The position numbers were made by a program, and so were the translations under genes. From Flammula alnicola (lineage: Eukaryota; Basidiomycota; Agaricomycetes; Agaricales; Strophariaceae), in contig JADNRV010000038.1 in the NCBI GenBank assembly GCA_015499995.1, positions 304,428 through 368,427 of the forward strand: 64,000 bases of DNA, written 5' to 3'. The notes below the pieces were generated by a model. It worked only from the letters and a program-made list of their open reading frames with translations, searched no databases and was not told the DNA's origin. This document shows, piece after piece, positions 59,561 to 64,000 of the stretch. Position 1 is the stretch's first letter. The number at the start of each line of letters is the position of its first letter.

Positions 59561-60526
59561 TCTCTGTTCATGTTCTGGCATCCATTGAGGGCACGGCCTC
59601 TGGCAGACTGGGGAGATATAGGAAATGACATTAATATTGCAACGTACCAAAATTCACCCTTTTATCGCAAAAAGGGGAAGGATTACGTCACAGGACAACA
59701 TACACAGAGAGAGAGATTTTCGAGTTCAAAGTTCTGACACGTATGTGGAGGGAACATCGGAGGGACGGGGAGAGAGAGCGCAGAGGATGGAAATTCGAAC
59801 ATCAGATTGCACGGATAAGACAAATCGTGATCAGGAGTGATAACCGACGATGGAGATGGAAAGTTGGATCGACTGTCATATTCAAGCTAGCGCCTCTGAA
59901 AGCTTGAACACGCTCTGCCTGATCTGGGGTGGTATAATTGAAGAATGAACATTAATGAACGGTGGAGGTTCGGGAGAGTGAGACGTTGGGTAAAGATTCA
60001 TCCTGCCAAGTTCAAACGTGCGCCAATGCCAGACTCGTATCTTACTTCAACTTGTACAAATGATCAACGACTTGTGACTGTTCTTATAAGGTGGCGCCGC
60101 CTCTTCAAATGTGCGACGAAGATGGACTTGAACAAGGTCAGTTGTATTTCCTCATGTCTTTCTAGAAAGTGCACATACCTAGAAACCTAGAAATCAAACC
60201 AATAAACGCGATCTCTCTTTCCTAGATTCATGATGGCACCTCGATCTCCCAAGCCTTTCCTCTGTGGACATGACGTGATTCTTACTCGCGAAGGCTTCCA
60301 GAGCCCACAAGGCAATTATAGGGTGACTTGTCTTTGTTATCAATTCTAATCTGCCCTCTAATGAGTTCTCCACCTCTCGAAACATTGTTGCATGAATGAT
60401 GATGCAAGGGCAAAGGAGGGCGCAACATTTTATCGATTTTCGCGCTTGCTCGAAGTAAAGTAGAACTATGTCATGTATTCTAATTCTACGTGTTGAACGC
60501 CTATAAAAATACAAGGATGACGATGA
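59561..60526. other. Non-coding interior of the KDZ-type element
   Basis: About 970 bp between the degraded cargo and the 3' end of the transposase. Short open frames only; nothing recognised. Confidence 0.4.
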
Positions 60527-62799
60527 CTACTCAACTAATTCTGGAGTCTCTGGTCGTAAGAGTTCTTCCCTTGGTATGTTGTGAGGAGCCTTCCCTTTCT
60601 TCTCAAGGTCCTTGATGATGTTACGATTTCTGCGCTTGATCATCTCATCGAGGAAGAATTCGTAGCGGTCTGCTTGCATCTCACGCACAATAGCTTGATA
60701 CCCTCCAATCCACGCATTGGCTTGTTCGGCAGCCGAAGAATTGAATCGCCATGTTCCTTCGGGTGTACAGAGCTCAGGCCATCGGACTGGATTGCAGAAC
60801 TTGTTGCAGTCCTCGTCTGATGCCTTGTGTTTCGATTTGAAATGGAATACATCAACAGGAAGTGCAGATGTTGAAAAATAAGTGTCGCCTTCCTTGTCGA
60901 GCATTACAGCAATACGACAATTGTTGTCATGCCATAGAACAGACGGTAGGGACCTCCTGGTTGGAAAGAGCTTCTTCCAAAATGTCTGAAGGCATATACG
61001 TGAGTAGAGACAGCAATTGAAAGGAGAACACACTAACGCGAACACCATTTGGAGCTTCTGAACCATAAAATGTTGCTCGTCCAAGAATAACTCCACAAGA
61101 CGCTACACATAGCTCTTCGTTGTGTGTGCGTTTCCTACCAAATCGTGCACGAAGGGTCTGATTTCCCTCCTCAGGCTTGCCGTCGCAAACACCATCTTTG
61201 TCAATCAAGATCTCTTCATCCTGATAGTATCATCACCAGCTTCCCGGAATGGATTCACGAGGTTGCGACGTGCGAAGTCGAGCAAGACGTTGTTTTAGCT
61301 GAAACATAGCTTTCTGCTGCTCGGCGTTGTAGTCCTCAGGTTCCGATGCAGCGGCAGTTTACAAGTTCTATGGCCCTCCTCTGCGTACTCAGAGCATGTG
61401 GTAACGACACATAGAAGATCTTCACTATGGTGAATAGGACAATATCGATCCTTCACTGATTCAAGTGGGACATCACAGTCATGTACGGAGCAAGTCGGAC
61501 GTCCAATTGTGACTCCATCTGTTACTGTTGAACGAATGTAGGCTGTAAATGGAGCAAGTATGTCAGTATCTAGGGTCAGGGTGAATTGAAAGAGCAGACA
61601 TACTCTTCATTCCATTTGGTCGGGTTTCAATCCAACAGCAAAGATCGCAAGCATGGCTCCAAGCTTCTTGTCCAGGACCAGCCATACGAAGGTTCCGAGC
61701 ATGTAGTGCAGGCTGGAGGCGCTTCGCCTGGGATGGTGCATCTTGAACAAGCTCCAGAACTTCATCACGCTCCTCAGCGTCCTCGAGAAGCCAATGGAGT
61801 GAGACCCCATCCCAAACATCTTCGACATCCAGTGAGACGTGTGATTTTGAGAATAAGGCTGGGAGAGAAGGCGATAGTGATTTAAGTGCAAGCCCGTCAT
61901 TGTAAATTCGTGCACAGTTTCCGGCGGAAGTCCTTGGGATATATGAGTATAATAGTCATTCAGTGGTTGAAATCCAGCACGTACCATGAAGTAAGCATCA
62001 TTGTAGTAAAGAGATCAAGTGTCCGCTTTTCAATAAAGACATGCGTAGCAGTGTGAATGAACTCAAAAGGTCCATGGTAATAGGTTCGTGTTGAGTCCTT
62101 CTTGCTAACATAGTAGTTGGCATAATAGCGGGTATTGCAACCTATAATACCCCTGCTAAGGTCTATGATAGCGCTAGCAAAGAGAATGCTCACCACGACA
62201 ATAGAATGATGTTGATAAACCAGGGATAGGCCCAAAATCCTGCGTGAAGACGGATACCGGAAGAACCAACTCCTCTGCTAGTTCACGAGAGTATGGAACA
62301 CCAGCTGCTTTTGCTGTTCGACTTTTTGAATTACAACCAGGATCGAGGCAGGTCCGGACGGGAGGCATAAAGTTATAGAATGCTGACCGAAGTAGATAAG
62401 TCGATAGATCAACAATCAAGTAACACAGCTGTACTCACCTAGTCCAAGGGCGCCGCCATGATCAAGAAAAAATTGAAGATATCGTCGACCGAAAGCCTGC
62501 ATGTCTCCTGAAGGGACCCCAAGATCCCATGCGATTGGACAGAGTGCTTCCCAGATAATCTTTGCGCTCTCATGCTCGATATTAAGGCACTTCTTGAAGA
62601 AATCAAGAATATTGATTGGTAGGCGTGCAAGGGGGAGATATTCCGCAGTACCTGGGGGTTGATAGAGAGAAAGAGTCGGCTTGAGGAGCTGTATCAGCTC
62701 GATGAACTTGAAGCAGCCGTCAATATCAAGGTGCTTCTCAGCCTCTGGGTAGGCAGCGAGGGCGGAAATGAGAGTTGAAACACTGATTTTAGCAGACAT
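60527..62799 (-). pseudogene. KDZ-type transposase with CxC5 and CxC6 cysteine clusters, broken
   Basis: Would catalyse movement of the element. Reading 5' to 3' on the minus strand, exons 62799-62439, 62382-62194, 62141 onwards and 61932-61604 join in frame. They encode an N-terminal helical part (MSAKISVSTLISALAAYPE), the CxC5 cluster (RTCLDPGCNSKS, GCNTRYYANYYVSKK, RTYYHGP), then CxC6 (YIRSTVTDGVTIGRPTCS, RYCPIHH, CVVTTCS, RTCKLPLH). The C-terminal part (LPSVLWHDNNCRIAVML, LPVDVFHFKSKHKASDEDC, FNSSAAEQANAWIGGYQAIV, DRYEFFLDEMIKRRNR) is the conserved core of this group. Two breaks are visible: a one-base frameshift near 61343, just after the CxC6 His, and two consecutive in-frame TGA codons at 61230-61235. 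The copy is therefore probably dead, barring assembly error. Confidence 0.8.
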
Positions 62800-62973
62800 G
62801 GATGTGGGAATGGAATTTGAGACAAAAAGAACGATGTACAAGACTATATAGGTCCGCTGCCATCGCGCACAGCGCGCGCCTTATTGTTCTCGTCATGAAT
62901 GTTGAACGTTGAGCGCACATGGCGGCAGTGGTGACCTAGAACCTTGTCACGCCTAGTTACCCAAAAAAGGCAA

Positions 62974-63041
62974 CCGTCCGCCGAACTGTCCGCGGACGGT
63001 TCGGCGGACAGTCCGGCGCTTTTCATTCCAATGGATCAGAT
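62974..63041 (-). repeat. Right terminal inverted repeat of the KDZ-type element
   Basis: Contains CCGTCCGCCGAACTGTCCG and its near-inverse CGGACGGTTCGGCGGACAG side by side, so this end is itself palindromic. It pairs with the left end at 53402-53458. Confidence 0.65.
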
Positions 63042-64000
63042 GCCCTCGTATCAAATAGGCCAATTATGGATGAATCTAATGTTAAATTCGTTTTCTTTGT
63101 CAGCTAAGAATAATTGGTCCGAAAGTGATTGCCTCCAAGAAATTTTCCGCCGCCGTTTTCTTCCTCCTTACCAACATCGAAGCAGCAAACGTGCTGCATT
63201 CTCAAGTCGCTCAGAATACGACTTTGAGAGTAACGGAGCGATGAGAGAACGAATCCTGGTTTCAAGTCTTTTCTTGTAATTCAGGGCTTTCCCTGGCTTG
63301 TGGACTACCACTCTTCCATTTCGTGCCATGCGAAAGTTTTCATGGCGCAGGGGTCGGGACGAATAATTCATTCCTGTCGTTCGTGGCAGTGCTCGCGATA
63401 CGTAACATTGTCTGCATATTTAAGTGCGTGTCGTTGGAAATCTTCTCGGAATGTTCTGGTTTTCTTGTGAGTAATGGCTATCGTCTTAATACTGATTCAT
63501 CGCGTTCTGACCACTGCGGCGTACAGTTAGCTAGACTACTCCCCAATGTAGCCTGCAGTATAGTTGAATAAGCCAAACCGTTATAATCAGCTGGCGCATG
63601 AAACTCTACCCAGCATCGTCCTCTCGTTGGCTTTCAGAATACCCATCCGTCTCTACGAGGGAAGTAGCACTGTGCGATTCAGTGTTACTCGTGAACTTGG
63701 AAGGGAAGAGCGAGAGCATTCCATGGTTATACACCTGATTGCTCGAGCCTTGTTTAGGTGAAATGAGAGCTTGAACGTTGGATGGACCCAACGAATAAAA
63801 CTTCTACTCCAGACTTTATTGTTGATCGTCACATTGCAGGCTTGCGTGCGGGAGGAAACCCCTTTGTAATGTATCTGGGCGAGAAACCAAAATGCTCATT
63901 CAGACGATCAACACCACCGCAAACAGTCTAGGTCTTAGTTCGTCTGAATTCGCAAATCAAAGGAAAGCGGAGAGAGTGACAGTAGAAAAGTGTGGTAGAC
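63042..64000. other. Flank to window end
   Basis: About 960 bp beyond the element. Only short open frames on both strands; I see no gene, repeat or RNA here. Confidence 0.4.

Larger units (their letters stand above)
53402..63041. mobile_element. KDZ-type DNA transposon of about 9.6 kb with captured genes
   Basis: Bounded by imperfect inverted repeats rich in the word GTCCGCCGAACTGTCCG (53402-53458 and 62974-63041). Inside, in order, are subterminal direct repeats, an intact 880-residue gene on the plus strand, a carnitine acetyltransferase pseudogene and other degraded sequence on the minus strand, and a broken CxC5/CxC6 KDZ-type transposase on the minus strand next to the right end. KDZ elements are known in agaricomycetes to be large and to carry extra genes. 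The outer boundaries are approximate and I could not confirm a target-site duplication. Confidence 0.65.

Noticed and set aside
1..64000. CRISPR arrays, rRNA operons, bacterial-type operons
   Set aside because: No regularly spaced short repeats with unique spacers and no rRNA-like sequence were seen, and the intron-rich genes are eukaryotic. I did not see a convincing tRNA, but could not scan exhaustively.

Overview
This window looks like nuclear DNA of a filamentous basidiomycete, most likely a mushroom-forming agaricomycete. Genes are interrupted by many introns of about 45-75 bp with GTRNGT donors and YAG acceptors. The genes are fungal types (a mitochondrial phosphate carrier, an Mcm1/SRF MADS factor, a secreted GH78 rhamnosidase). 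The mobile DNA (KDZ-type element, Helitron debris, TIR and foldback elements) is what such genomes carry. Species cannot be named from the sequence. Exon models were built by hand. For the GH78 enzyme, AAGAB-like protein, methyltransferase core, MADS factor, C3H1 protein, second SDR and 880-residue element gene, the exon lengths sum to whole codons.

Layout. 0-25 kb is gene-dense: the 3' end of a phosphate carrier (1-861), a secreted GH78 alpha-L-rhamnosidase with a duplicated ~170-residue module (2637-6967), an SDR oxidoreductase (7254-8736, minus), an F-box protein (9519-11168, minus), an AAGAB/Irc6-like adaptin-binding protein carrying a coding minisatellite (11945-15526), and a large SAM-dependent methyltransferase (20500-25108). 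The methyltransferase is preceded by a disordered TPWE-repeat region (17039-19406) that may be its N-terminus. 25-34 kb is gene-poor and holds a 1.2-kb TIR element. 34-44 kb carries the MADS-box factor (33909-35230, minus), a 288-bp foldback element, and a Red1/ZFC3H1-type zinc-finger protein (39672-43844, minus).

44-64 kb is accessory and mobile. It contains a Helitron remnant with a recognisable 3' hairpin, then a second intact SDR gene sitting between two 575-bp inverted repeats. A 521-bp MITE follows, and then a ~9.6-kb element bounded by GTCCGCCGAAC-type inverted repeats. That element holds a broken CxC5/CxC6 KDZ-type transposase, an intact 880-residue cargo gene with two SUMO-interaction-like motifs, and a broken, 3'-truncated carnitine acetyltransferase copy.

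The most interesting system is the 49.6-63.0 kb cluster: two nested examples of host genes packaged inside repeat-bounded DNA. The sequence differences I could find between inverted-repeat arms are all transitions at CpG, which suggests decay by methylcytosine deamination. The SDR inside the 575-bp repeats is a close paralogue of the free-standing SDR at 7254-8736.
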